From: Hyphomicrobiales bacterium
GTDB lineage: Bacteria; Pseudomonadota; Alphaproteobacteria; Rhizobiales; Xanthobacteraceae
DNA: 64,000 nucleotides
Assembly (NCBI GenBank): GCA_003169835.1
Contig: PNAI01000042.1
Coordinates: 1-64,000 of the forward strand
Direction: 5' to 3'
Shown here: piece by piece, positions 26,433 through 35,125 of the stretch
How positions within the stretch are numbered: the first letter of the stretch is position 1
Layout: the number at the start of each line of letters is the position of its first letter
Notes under the pieces: model-generated
What the model was told of the DNA's origin: nothing
Database searches by the model: none
The model's input: only the letters and a program-made list of their open reading frames with translations
Made by a program: the position numbers and the translations under genes

Positions 26433-26645
26433 CTAAGACTGCAGCTTGTTGTTTTGTTCCAACAGCTCGATCAGGCGTCCGAGTTTCTTGTCGATTTGAC
26501 CCATGTGATACGCCGCGAATTCACCGGCATAGGCCGCTCGATGTTCCGCGCTTTGCGTTTGCTCGTCGCGGATCATCGGCATGAAATCGGCTTGAAAAAA
26601 CACGTCGTATTTTCCGCGTTGCCCGGGAACGGCGTCGCCAGCCAT
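26433..26645 (-). CDS. small hypothetical protein
   Basis: This 70-residue protein begins MAGDAVPGQRGKYDVFFQAD and ends with an amphipathic helix (GQIDKKLGRLIELLEQNNK). AGGAGAG precedes the ATG on the reverse strand, which supports it as a real gene. No family was recognised. It is divergent from the RNA helicase gene. Confidence 0.68.
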   Translation of the reverse strand: MAGDAVPGQRGKYDVFFQADFMPMIRDEQTQSAEHRAAYAGEFAAYHMGQIDKKLGRLIELLEQNNKLQS

Positions 26646-26962
26646 GTCGCTCTCCTGATGTGGTTTTGAGTTAATTCATTGCAAATCGTAATCCGAACAT
26701 GTGAACAAAGGCTTAGATCGCGACCCCGGCATATATCGTCAATTGATGCCTTGATACGAACACACGTCCATGCCATATGAGGGACGCGGCCCGAGGGTCG
26801 CTTAAGCGAGCTGCGTGTAGATCTCCGTTAAACGACGTCTGGCTCGCCCCTTCATTATTCACTGACAACCCATTTCACGCTGGGGTGTCCACCCCAACAG
26901 CGACAGCTGTCCGTTCGCGAATCGCGCGGCGGCGGCTCATCGCACGACTGAAAGATTCTTCA
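26646..26962. other. leader region of the helicase gene
   Basis: No gene is assigned in this stretch. It carries the hairpin TGGGGT-GTCC-ACCCCA (26881-26896) and the short palindrome ACAGCTGT. The helicase frame is open from 26777, but the first 62 codons look non-coding. A long leader is common for cold-inducible RNA helicase genes, so a regulatory 5' UTR is plausible. Confidence 0.35.
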
Positions 26963-28558
26963 TTGACCTCTTTTCTTGAATTCGGCCTTGCCGAACCCAT
27001 CACACGCGCTCTCGCAGAAGAAAAATACACCGTACCCACGCCAATCCAGATCCAGACCATTCCGGTTGCGTTATCGCGCCGCGACGTGATCGGAATTGCA
27101 CAAACCGGCACCGGCAAGACCGCGGCATTCGCGCTGCCGATCCTGCACCAGCTCTTCACCGAACGCCGCCAAATGGAGCGCAAAGCTTGCCGCGTGCTCG
27201 TGCTCTGCCCGACGCGCGAACTCGCAGGCCAAGTCCTCGACAGCTTCAAGGCCTATGGCCGCCATGTTCGCATCAGCTCAGCGCTGGCGATCGGCGGCGT
27301 ACCGATGGGCCGGCAAGTCCGCAGCTTGATGAACGGCATCGACGTTCTGGTCGCGACGCCGGGACGCCTGCTTGATCTCGTTCGCAGCAACGCGCTGCGT
27401 CTCGGCCAGGTCGAATTCCTCGTGCTCGATGAAGCCGACAGGATGCTCGACATGGGCTTCATCCACGACATTCGCCAAATCGTCGCGAAGCTTCCCGCCC
27501 AGCGGCAAACGCTATTCTTCTCCGCGACCATGCCGGCCGCCATCGCCGAGCTTGCAAGCAAAATGCTTCGCGATCCCGCCAGGGTCGCCGTGAGCCCGGC
27601 CGCATCGACGGTTGAACGCGTTGAGCAACGTCTCATCCATGTCGACCGCAATGCCAAGCCCTCTATTCTTGCAGACCTCTTAAAGCGTGAACCGGTCAAC
27701 CGCGCGCTCATTTTCACCCGCACCAAGCGGGGCGCGGACAAGGTGGTGCGCGGCCTTGTCAAAGCCGGCATTGCCGCCGAAGCGATCCACGGCAACAAGT
27801 CGCAGAACCAGCGCGACCGCGTGCTTTTAGCCTTTCGCAAAGGCGACGTGCGCACGCTTGTCGCGACGGATATCGCGGCACGCGGCATCGATGTTGACGG
27901 CATCAGCCATGTCGTGAATTTCGACATGCCGAACATCCCGGAAACATACGTGCATCGCATCGGCCGCACCGCACGCGCGGGAGCCGATGGTGTGGCGATT
28001 TCGCTTTGCGATGGAGAAGAGAAAGCTTATCTGCGCGATATCGAGAAGCTCATCCGCATGACAATTCCTGCGAAGCGCATGCAGGCCGTGCCGCAACAAG
28101 AGACGCCGCACGCACCACAGCACGCTCCGCAAGAGGCTGCCCAAGATCTCCAGACACAGCCTGCCGCGCGTCCGCAGAGTAACCAGCCGCATCGGAACGG
28201 TTCGCTCCGTCCGCACGACGGCGCGCGCAAGCAACATGGTCATCAGCACCGCCAGCAAAACGGCACAAGCCCGGGTCAAAACCAGCAACACAGTCGCAAA
28301 GATGGCGAACGCAGCCATCAGCATCGGCAGCATAGCCGGCAAGATGGTGCGCCCCGCGATCAAAACCAGCAGCATAACCGGCAAGACGGCGAGCGCCGCC
28401 ATCAACACCAGCAGCACAGCCGGCAAGACCAGCACAAGCGGCCGCCGGACGCTGCACGTGACGCGACGCGGGAGGCCGACGGCAATATCGCTGGCGTCGC
28501 ATTCCTCAATCGCGATGCGAAATCCAAGCGTAATTCCGATCGGCGCTGGTCGCGCTGA
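26963..28558 (+). CDS. rhlE: DEAD-box RNA helicase, RhlE-like
   Basis: This protein of about 531 residues unwinds RNA duplexes in ribosome assembly or mRNA decay. All motifs are present: Q motif TPIQIQT, motif I AQTGTGKT, PTRELA, TPGRLLD, DEAD in VLDEADRMLD, SAT, LIFTRTK, ATDIAARGIDVDG and HRIGRTARAG. TTG 26963 (TSFLEFGLAEPI) is taken as the start because it matches the family's N-terminus; the frame is open from ATG 26777. After about residue 380 the tail is low-complexity, rich in Gln, His, Arg and Pro, with repeats such as HQHRQHSRQDG. Such tails bind RNA or favour condensates. rpsU follows 24 bp downstream. Confidence 0.92.
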   Translation: MTSFLEFGLAEPITRALAEEKYTVPTPIQIQTIPVALSRRDVIGIAQTGTGKTAAFALPILHQLFTERRQMERKACRVLVLCPTRELAGQVLDSFKAYGRHVRISSALAIGGVPMGRQVRSLMNGIDVLVATPGRLLDLVRSNALRLGQVEFLVLDEADRMLDMGFIHDIRQIVAKLPAQRQTLFFSATMPAAIAELASKMLRDPARVAVSPAASTVERVEQRLIHVDRNAKPSILADLLKREPVNRALIFTRTKRGADKVVRGLVKAGIAAEAIHGNKSQNQRDRVLLAFRKGDVRTLVATDIAARGIDVDGISHVVNFDMPNIPETYVHRIGRTARAGADGVAISLCDGEEKAYLRDIEKLIRMTIPAKRMQAVPQQETPHAPQHAPQEAAQDLQTQPAARPQSNQPHRNGSLRPHDGARKQHGHQHRQQNGTSPGQNQQHSRKDGERSHQHRQHSRQDGAPRDQNQQHNRQDGERRHQHQQHSRQDQHKRPPDAARDATREADGNIAGVAFLNRDAKSKRNSDRRWSR

Positions 28559-28582
28559 ACACTTCACAGAAGGAATAAGACA

Positions 28583-28915
28583 TTGCAGGTATTGGTCCGC
28601 GACAACAACGTTGAGCAAGCTCTCAGAGTTTTGAAAAAGAAGATGCAGCGCGAAGGCGTGTTTCGCGAGATGAAGCAGCGGCGCTACTACGAGAAGCCCT
28701 CCGAGCGGTCGGTGCGCGAAAGGGCCGAGGCGATCCGCCGCGCGCGCAAGCAGGCCCGCAAGGTGGCGCAGCGCGAAGGCCTCATCGCCGATCCGAAGAA
28801 GAAGAAGGAACTCGCCGCGAAGGCGGCCATGAAGCGCCCGGGAATGGGCGGCGGTACGGGTGGTGGAATGGGTGGTGGCGGAATGGGCGGCGGGCGCCCG
28901 CCGCAGCGCTACTGA
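28583..28915 (+). CDS. rpsU: 30S ribosomal protein S21 with Gly-rich extension
   Basis: This 110-residue protein has the S21 core [20 protein letters not shown] ... [20 protein letters not shown], then a Lys/Arg-rich helix. The last 25 residues are Gly/Met-rich ([18 protein letters not shown]). The start is a TTG at 28583 with AGAAGGA 8 bp before. S21 sits near the anti-Shine-Dalgarno region of the 30S subunit. It follows the DEAD-box helicase gene by 24 bp, so both are likely cold- or growth-regulated together. Confidence 0.93.
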   Translation: MQVLVRDNNVEQALRVLKKKMQREGVFREMKQRRYYEKPSERSVRERAEAIRRARKQARKVAQREGLIADPKKKKELAAKAAMKRPGMGGGTGGGMGGGGMGGGRPPQRY

Positions 28916-28930
28916 GAACCGCGACTAAAC

Positions 28931-29191
28931 CTAGGTCTTTGCTTGCGCCTGCGCCTTGACCGGCCAGCAGGCGGCATAGCCCACGTCCGTGAGGATGTAG
29001 CGGTAGCGGTCGCGCACATGCAGCGTGATCCACTTGTTCGCCACCGCCGAATTGATGCCGCGCTGAAAATCGCTATCGCGCACGTCGAAAAAATTATTGC
29101 GCCGAAGGATGCCGTTCGCAGGTGTCTTGTTCCGCATGAAAACGCCGAGGATTTGGCGACCTGCCTCTTCGTCAGACAACGCGTTTGCCAT
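28931..29191 (-). CDS. small hypothetical protein
   Basis: This 86-residue protein reads MANALSDEEAGRQILGVFMR, then a region (FQRGINSAVANKWITLHVRDRYRYILTDVGY, given here as a description of a winged-helix-like pattern). No family is certain. The ATG at 29191 has AGGAAC upstream on the reverse strand. It converges on rpsU with a 15-bp gap. A small DNA-binding role is conceivable from the pattern but unproven. Confidence 0.65.
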   Translation of the reverse strand: MANALSDEEAGRQILGVFMRNKTPANGILRRNNFFDVRDSDFQRGINSAVANKWITLHVRDRYRYILTDVGYAACWPVKAQAQAKT

Positions 29192-29308
29192 GGGAGTTCC
29201 TATTCTTGAGGGGGCGCACGTGACATACGCCAAGTGCTCGCACGATGAAAGTCCCGCCGCGATCTTTACCAACTTCTCGCCTGCAATGCATCATCTCACA
29301 GACGAAGC

Positions 29309-29512
29309 TCAATAGGTGAGTTTGTCCATCAGTCGCGCCAGGGCCTCTTTTCCGGCCACATGAGCCGTTCCCCGGGATTGAAAAAAAGTGGTCGAGCGCT
29401 CGACCGGCATTTGCTTGCCGGCACAATAGATTTCCCATTTCCATGGAGTAGGCGGCCCGCCACGCAGTTTCACCACAACGGAATAGTCATCGGGGTCAAA
29501 ATCGCTGCGCAT
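29309..29512 (-). CDS. small hypothetical protein
   Basis: This 67-residue protein, MRSDFDPDDYSVVVKLRGGP followed by TPWKWEIYCAGKQMPVERS, ends in AGKEALARLMDKLTY. The mixed beta/alpha pattern and compact length resemble small conserved proteins of Bradyrhizobium-type genomes. No domain name can be given. The 200-bp region upstream to the RND gene holds nothing recognised. Confidence 0.6.
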   Translation of the reverse strand: MRSDFDPDDYSVVVKLRGGPPTPWKWEIYCAGKQMPVERSTTFFQSRGTAHVAGKEALARLMDKLTY

Positions 29513-29720
29513 GCCAAACTATGCGCTCGATGGGCTTCAATTGCCAGTGCAAATCCCGCGCCGCAACATCGGCGCGGCTTGTCGTGGCCTGTTTTCCTCG
29601 ACTTCCCCGCTGTGCGGTCTCGCACACCAATTCTTGGATTCTTGCGAATTTTGTTTGCCGCTGATGCATCGATGCAACAGTCGCTGTTGAAAAGCCATCG
29701 CGCGCGCGCGTGAATGTGCG

Positions 29721-31352
29721 CTAGGTCAGTGCGCCGGCTTCGGAAATGCCCGCTTCGACTTTGACGGACCTTCGCGAAAACAGCGCGATGAGGACCGGCA
29801 ACGTGATCAGGATGACAATCGGCGCAAGCATCATGCCGCCCACGACGACAATGGCGAGCGGCTTTTGCACCTGCGAACCGATCCCGGTGGAAAGCGCGGC
29901 CGGCAGTAATCCAACGCCCGCGATTACGCAGGTCATCAGCACGGGGCGCATCTGAAGTTCGCCGGTGCGCAGCACGGCCCGCGTACGGTCGAGGCCGGAT
30001 TCAATGAGCTGGTTGTACTGCGACAGGATGATGATGCCGTCCCTAACAGAGATACCGAACAGCGCAATGAACCCGATGGCTGCCGACACGCTAAACGGAA
30101 CGCCGGTCAACAGCAGCGCGAAAATTCCGCCGACGACAGCCATCGGAATGACGCTCATCGCGAGCAGCGTATCCGGCACTGAGCCGAAGTTGATCCACAG
30201 CAGCAGCGCGATCAACCCGAGGCTCACCGAAACGACGACCGTAAGCCGCGCAATCGCGTCTTGCAGATTGCCGAATTCACCCACCCATTCGAGCCGCGAG
30301 CCCACGGGCAACGGAACGCGCTCGACAATCTTCTGCTGTGCCTCCTGGATGGCGCCGCCGAGATCGCGATCGCGTACGCTGAACTTGATCGGCAGATAGC
30401 GCTCCTGCCGCTCGCGATAGATGTACGAAGCACCGGAAACCAGTCGCACCGTCGCGACTTCGCTCAACGGAATCTGCGTAATCCCATTTGGACCCTGCGC
30501 GCCAATGTGCAAGTTCTGAATGGCGTCGGCGCTCTGCCGGAATTGCGGCGCGAGCCGCACGACGATGGGAAAATGCCGGTCGCTCCCGGGCTCGTAGATG
30601 TCGCCCGCCGAATCTCCGCCGATGGCGACGCGAATGGTCGCGTTGATATCGCCCGGCGTGAGCCCATAACGCGCCGCGCGCGCACGGTCGATGTCGATTT
30701 GAACCGTCGGCTGACCGAGCGAAGTGAACACCGCCAGATCGGCAATGCCCGGCACGGTCGAGAGCACCGCTTTGATCTTGTTGGCTGTGTCGAACAGCGA
30801 CTTGAGATCGTTACCGAACAGCTTGATAGAATTCTCGCCTTTGACGCCGGACACCGCCTCGGCGACATTGTCCTGCAGGTATTGCGAGAAGTTGAATTCG
30901 ACGCCCGGAAACTCGGATTGCAGACGCGCGACGATCTTGTTCGTGAGTTCGTCTTTGCTCACGCCCGACGGCCACTGATCGGTGGGCTTGAGCGGCGCAA
31001 AGAATTCCGCATTGAAGGAACCGGCGGCATCGGTTCCGTCGTCCGGCCGTCCGTGCTGCGACACCACGGTTTCGACTTCCGGGAATTCGCGAATGACGTT
31101 GCGCATGCGGTTGACATAGCCGTTGCCTTCGTCGAGTGAAATCGTTGACGGCATTGTGGCGCGAATCCAAAGATTGCCCTCTTCCAATTTTGGGAGGAAC
31201 TCTAACCCCAACGAGCGAATCGCCAGAATTGAAACCGCAAGCAATATAAGTGCACCGGAAAAAATCTGAATCTTGTTGGCAATTGCGTAGCGCAATGCCG
31301 GCGTATAAAGATCGTGCAGTTTGCGCACCACCCATGTCTCGGTTTCGCGCAC
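29721..31352 (-). CDS. czcA: heavy-metal RND pump, C-terminal half (after amber codon)
   Basis: This is the 543-residue C-terminal half of a CzcA/CusA-type inner-membrane RND transporter. It contains the second periplasmic porter region (LEFLPKLEEGNLWIRATMP, GRPDDGTDAAG) and the last six TM helices, with ALFGISVRDGIIILSQYNQL. It is in the same frame as the upstream half and separated from it by one TAG codon (31365-31367) plus four sense codons. The GTG at 31350 could serve as an internal start, but no ribosome-binding site is obvious. By itself this half would lack the first six TM helices, so it is either part of a split pump, read through, or dead. Confidence 0.8.
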   Translation of the reverse strand: MRETETWVVRKLHDLYTPALRYAIANKIQIFSGALILLAVSILAIRSLGLEFLPKLEEGNLWIRATMPSTISLDEGNGYVNRMRNVIREFPEVETVVSQHGRPDDGTDAAGSFNAEFFAPLKPTDQWPSGVSKDELTNKIVARLQSEFPGVEFNFSQYLQDNVAEAVSGVKGENSIKLFGNDLKSLFDTANKIKAVLSTVPGIADLAVFTSLGQPTVQIDIDRARAARYGLTPGDINATIRVAIGGDSAGDIYEPGSDRHFPIVVRLAPQFRQSADAIQNLHIGAQGPNGITQIPLSEVATVRLVSGASYIYRERQERYLPIKFSVRDRDLGGAIQEAQQKIVERVPLPVGSRLEWVGEFGNLQDAIARLTVVVSVSLGLIALLLWINFGSVPDTLLAMSVIPMAVVGGIFALLLTGVPFSVSAAIGFIALFGISVRDGIIILSQYNQLIESGLDRTRAVLRTGELQMRPVLMTCVIAGVGLLPAALSTGIGSQVQKPLAIVVVGGMMLAPIVILITLPVLIALFSRRSVKVEAGISEAGALT

Positions 31353-31364
31353 GTGCTCGGGCAG

Positions 31365-32882
31365 CTACACGGCGCTCAGCGCCGGCGTCACCGTGAAAGT
31401 CGCGATCAGTCCGCCCGCCAAGGCGTACGCATAAGTTTTAGCCATCGGGCCGAAGATGTGGCCCTCCACGCCGCTGAGCGTGAACAGCGGAATAAAGCCT
31501 GCGATGATGATGCCGGCGGCAAAAAAGATCGATCGGTTCACGTCAAGTCCTGCCTGGAAAACGGCCAGCAACTTGCCGCTGAACTCGCTTGCCGGCACGG
31601 TCGCCACGGCCGGCGTTTGATCGGAGGATTCTCCAATCTGCCCGAGGCGGCGGAAGATGCTTTCGACCATGATCACGGTGGCATCGACGATCAGGCCAAA
31701 ATCGATGGCTCCGACCGAGAGCAGATTGGCCGATTCCCCGCGCAACACCAGAATGCCGATCGCGAAAAACAGCGCGAATGGGATCGTCGCGCCGACAATG
31801 ATGGCGCTGCGAAGGTTTCCCAAAAACACCCATTGCAGCAGAAAAATCAGCGCAATGCCGATTGCCATATTATGCAGCACTGTACGCGTTGTAATGTCGA
31901 TGAGGTCCTTGCGGTCGTAGATGCGCTCGATCCTCACTCCCGGCGGCAGAATGCTCGAATCGTTGATACGCTCGAGCTCGCGTTCGACGCGACGGATCGT
32001 GGACATGCTTTGCTCGCCACGCCGCATCAGGACGATGCCTTGCACAATGTCGTCGACGTCGTCTTTTCCCGCGATGCCAAGACGCGGCTGAAAACCGACG
32101 CTGACTTTGGCAACGTCCTTCACCAGCACGGGATTGCCGCCGCTCTGCGTCAGCATCGTATTGTTGAGGTCGTCCATGGAGCGGATGAGGCCGACCCCGC
32201 GAACGACCGCGGCTTGCGGCCCGATATTGACGGTGTTGCCGCCCACATTGATGTTGCTGTTGTTGAGCGCCTGCAGCACTTGGGAGAGCGTCAGCCCATA
32301 GGCGATGAGTTTGTTGAAATCGACCTGCAGCTCGAAGGTCTTGATCTTGCCGCCCCAGCCGGTGACGTCGATCACGCCGGGCACCGCGCGAAACCGCCGC
32401 TGCAGCACCCAATCCTGCAGCGTCTTGAGATCGAGCACGCTATAGCCGGGTGGTCCGACCAGCTTGTATCGGAAAATCTCGCCGATTGGACTCACCGGCG
32501 AAATTTGCGGCTGCGCATTGTTCGGCAGCATTGGAAGTTGCGATAGCCGGTTGAGCACCTGTTGCAGTGCTTCTTCATAGGTAAAATCAAAACTGAATTG
32601 CAGCTTGATGTCCGACAGACCGTAAAGCGAAATCGTCCTGATCGACGTCAGATTTTTCAGCGCTGCCGTCTGCGCTTCGATGGGAATGGTGATGTAGCGC
32701 TCGATCTCTTCGGCCGAGAGTCCGGGGCTCTGCGTCACCACATCGACCATCGGCGGCGTGGGATCGGGATAGGCTTCGATGTTGAGCTGGCGAAATGCAA
32801 AGAGTCCGCCCACGAACATCATGATGTAGAGCACGAGCATCAGCACGCGATGCTTGAGTGCAAATGCAATGAGCGCATTCAT
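31365..32882 (-). CDS. czcA: heavy-metal RND pump, N-terminal half (ends at in-frame TAG)
   Basis: This is the 505-residue N-terminal half of a CzcA/CusA-type metal-proton antiporter. TM1 is HRVLMLVLYIMMFVGGLFAF, followed by the first porter domain (IEAYPDPTPPMVDVVTQSPG, EEIERYITIPIE), then TM2-TM6 with VGAIDFGLIVDATVIMVE (the charged residue for proton relay) and FTVTPALSAV at the end. A TAG stop replaces a sense codon exactly where homologs continue toward LPEHVRETETW. The two halves add up to about 1053 residues, the normal length. It lies 30 bp after the adaptor gene in one operon. Confidence 0.85.
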   Translation of the reverse strand: MNALIAFALKHRVLMLVLYIMMFVGGLFAFRQLNIEAYPDPTPPMVDVVTQSPGLSAEEIERYITIPIEAQTAALKNLTSIRTISLYGLSDIKLQFSFDFTYEEALQQVLNRLSQLPMLPNNAQPQISPVSPIGEIFRYKLVGPPGYSVLDLKTLQDWVLQRRFRAVPGVIDVTGWGGKIKTFELQVDFNKLIAYGLTLSQVLQALNNSNINVGGNTVNIGPQAAVVRGVGLIRSMDDLNNTMLTQSGGNPVLVKDVAKVSVGFQPRLGIAGKDDVDDIVQGIVLMRRGEQSMSTIRRVERELERINDSSILPPGVRIERIYDRKDLIDITTRTVLHNMAIGIALIFLLQWVFLGNLRSAIIVGATIPFALFFAIGILVLRGESANLLSVGAIDFGLIVDATVIMVESIFRRLGQIGESSDQTPAVATVPASEFSGKLLAVFQAGLDVNRSIFFAAGIIIAGFIPLFTLSGVEGHIFGPMAKTYAYALAGGLIATFTVTPALSAV

Positions 32883-32912
32883 GAAACGCTTCTTCTTATT
32901 TCGCGGCCTGGC

Positions 32913-34259
32913 CTAGCTGCCGATGGCCGCCCGGTCGATGAACAGACTGCCCTTGGTGACGACCTCCTCGCCTAGTTTGAGACCGTCGAGCACCTGCACC
33001 ATTCCGCCGTCGGTGACGCCCGGGGTGATTCTGCGCAATACCAGCGTGTGGTCCTTGGCCGCGACCCAAACGCGGGCCGCGTCGCCTTCGTAAATCACCG
33101 CATCGCGCGGCACAGCCGAAGCCAAGTCTCCCTCATCGGTGAAAATGCTCACGGTCGAAAACATTTCCGGCTTGAGCTCGCCATGCGGATTTGGAATCGT
33201 CGCACGAACCATCAGACGCCGCGTGGTCGGGTCCAAGGTTGCCGCGATGTAGGTGATGTTTCCCCGGAACACCTCGTTTGGATGCGTCAGCACGATAAAA
33301 TTGATCTGCTGGTCGAGATGAATCTTCGAAGCCTCGGTTTCCCGCACATAGGCGACCAGCCAGACCGTGGAGAGATCGCCGACCACGAACACCGGGTCGC
33401 TCGCACCTGCGTTCACATACTGGCCGGGTCCGATTTTGCGCTGCACGACAGTTCCCGCAATCGGCGCGAAGATCGGCGTTTCGGCGGTGATTTTTCCCGT
33501 CTCCTCGAAGGCGGCTATCTCATCGTTCGTTTTGCCCAGAATGCGCAGCCGATTTCGCCCGGCCTCGAGTGCGGTTTCCGCTGATCGCACATCATTTTGC
33601 GCGGCGTTCAGCCCCGCCTGCGCCAGTTCCAGCTCGCGCAGCGCCACTGCTTTGTCGTTGTAGAGATCGCGGTGCCGCTTCTCGACGATTTCCGCAAGTT
33701 TGAGCTGCGCGCGCGCCTTATTCATCGTCGTGAGCGTGACGATGAAATCATTCTGCGCCTGCACCATGTCGGCTGCTTCGATGACAAACAAGACCTGGCC
33801 GCGTTCAACCGTGTCGCCTGGCTTGACCAGCAGCTTCGTCACGCGGCCGGAATAGGGCGAAAAAATCAGCGTCGAACGGTCCTCGTTCACCGCGACTTTT
33901 CCCTCCGTCACATGCTCGGATCGGAACACGCGTTGCGTCACCGGCACGACCGTGAACGTTGTCCACTGGGCTTGCGTGGGTGCGAACGTGCCTTCCAATG
34001 GTTTGGCGTGGTTTGCAGATTCATTGTGCTCATTCGTGGAGCGCCCGACAATGCTCACGACCAGCAACACCGCCGCCACGCTCGCGGCGACTATGGCAAT
34101 TAAAACGAGGGGCTTGCCTCTGTACGCCCTTCTCAGATGCGAAAGGGTGGCGACGATTCTGCGCAATTGGAGGCTCGCAAAATCTTGTGCAAGCCCGCTC
34201 AACGCCCGCCGGCTTTTATCGAATTCCGCCTGCAACGCTTCAGCCACAGCATTCTTCAT
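32913..34259 (-). CDS. czcB: RND efflux periplasmic adaptor, CzcB/CusB-like
   Basis: This 448-residue membrane-fusion protein connects the metal RND pump to the outer-membrane channel. It has a cytoplasmic N-terminal segment, one TM helix (VLIAIVAASVAAVLLVVSIV), a lipoyl/barrel-sandwich domain split around an alpha-hairpin (GRVTKLLVKPGDTVERGQVL ... APIAGTVVQRKIGPGQYV), a beta-barrel and a membrane-proximal domain. ATG 34259 (MKNAVAEALQ) is preferred over the start 12 codons upstream; GGAG lies 10 bp before it. The N-terminal extension before the TM is longer than in most CzcB proteins. No outer-membrane factor gene is nearby. Confidence 0.9.
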   Translation of the reverse strand: MKNAVAEALQAEFDKSRRALSGLAQDFASLQLRRIVATLSHLRRAYRGKPLVLIAIVAASVAAVLLVVSIVGRSTNEHNESANHAKPLEGTFAPTQAQWTTFTVVPVTQRVFRSEHVTEGKVAVNEDRSTLIFSPYSGRVTKLLVKPGDTVERGQVLFVIEAADMVQAQNDFIVTLTTMNKARAQLKLAEIVEKRHRDLYNDKAVALRELELAQAGLNAAQNDVRSAETALEAGRNRLRILGKTNDEIAAFEETGKITAETPIFAPIAGTVVQRKIGPGQYVNAGASDPVFVVGDLSTVWLVAYVRETEASKIHLDQQINFIVLTHPNEVFRGNITYIAATLDPTTRRLMVRATIPNPHGELKPEMFSTVSIFTDEGDLASAVPRDAVIYEGDAARVWVAAKDHTLVLRRITPGVTDGGMVQVLDGLKLGEEVVTKGSLFIDRAAIGS

Positions 34260-34357
34260 ACGATAAAAACTCCACAAGTGGCGGGCGTTCGTCAAAAATC
34301 GAAGCCTGTGGTATTTAGGCGTTGTTGCTTACAACAGCCTTACGTCGCCGCTGTTTT

Positions 34358-34374
34358 GCAACTCTCACAGTTGC
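34358..34374. promoter_or_regulatory. palindrome between adaptor and regulator genes
   Basis: A perfect inverted repeat GCAACT-CTCAC-AGTTGC is centred in the 190-bp gap between the divergent czcB-like gene and the response-regulator gene. A second short one, TTGT-TGCTT-ACAA, lies about 30 bp away (near 34322-34334). Symmetry and position suggest a regulator binding site controlling the efflux operon. Confidence 0.45.
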
Positions 34375-34449
34375 CTCCGTCATCGTTGCATGGCTTAAAA
34401 AGTGCTAGCTATACAACGCGTTGACTTTGACTGACGGGATTGCGCGAGC

Positions 34450-35124
34450 ATGCGGTTGCTCATCGTCGAAGATAGTGAAGAGCTTGCCCAGCTTTTGGCC
34501 AATGGACTCAAAAGCGCTGGCTACGACAGCGATGTCTTGCTGACCGCGAGCGACGCGCGCGCGGCCTTGTCAACGACGCGCTATGCGGCCGTGATCCTTG
34601 ACCTCGGCCTGCCCGACGGCGACGGCCTCTCGATCTTGCGCGAAATCCGACAGCGCGATGATCCCACTCCGGTGCTCGTGCTGACCGCCCGCGGCAGCGT
34701 GGATGACCGCGTCGGCGGTCTTCGTAGCGGTGCGGATGATTATCTGGTCAAGCCGTTCGCGTTCGAAGAGCTGGTCGCGCGGTTGGCGGCATTGTTACGC
34801 CGTCCAGGCCAATTGCTCGGCAGCTCTCTGAGCGTTTCCAACCTCGTTTTCGATACCGAGAGCCGGCAGGTATATATTGACGATCAGCCGCAGTTGTTTT
34901 CCGCCCGTGAGGCGGCAGTGCTCGAACTTCTGATGCGCCGCCAAGGCCGCGTCGTCCCAAAGCGGCTGGTTGAAGATCATCTCTTCGGGCTTGCCGACGA
35001 TGTCGCCTCGAATGCCGTCGAGGTTTATGTCCATCGTCTGCGCAAACAGCTCGCCGATCGCGGCGCCAAGGTTCAAATCCACACCATGCGCGGCGTCGGC
35101 TATCTCATTGCCGAGGAAAAATAG
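34450..35124 (+). CDS. OmpR-family response regulator of the metal efflux locus
   Basis: This 224-residue regulator has a receiver domain with Glu7-Asp8, phospho-acceptor Asp51 (VILDLGLPDGDG) and Lys101 (LVKPF). An OmpR-type winged helix follows, ending IHTMRGVGYLIAEE. It is divergent from the RND operon and cotranscribed with the kinase that follows by 1 bp. By context it is a CusR/CzcR-like activator of the efflux genes, responding to a metal. The ligand cannot be inferred. Confidence 0.92.
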   Translation: MRLLIVEDSEELAQLLANGLKSAGYDSDVLLTASDARAALSTTRYAAVILDLGLPDGDGLSILREIRQRDDPTPVLVLTARGSVDDRVGGLRSGADDYLVKPFAFEELVARLAALLRRPGQLLGSSLSVSNLVFDTESRQVYIDDQPQLFSAREAAVLELLMRRQGRVVPKRLVEDHLFGLADDVASNAVEVYVHRLRKQLADRGAKVQIHTMRGVGYLIAEEK

Positions 35125-35125
35125 C

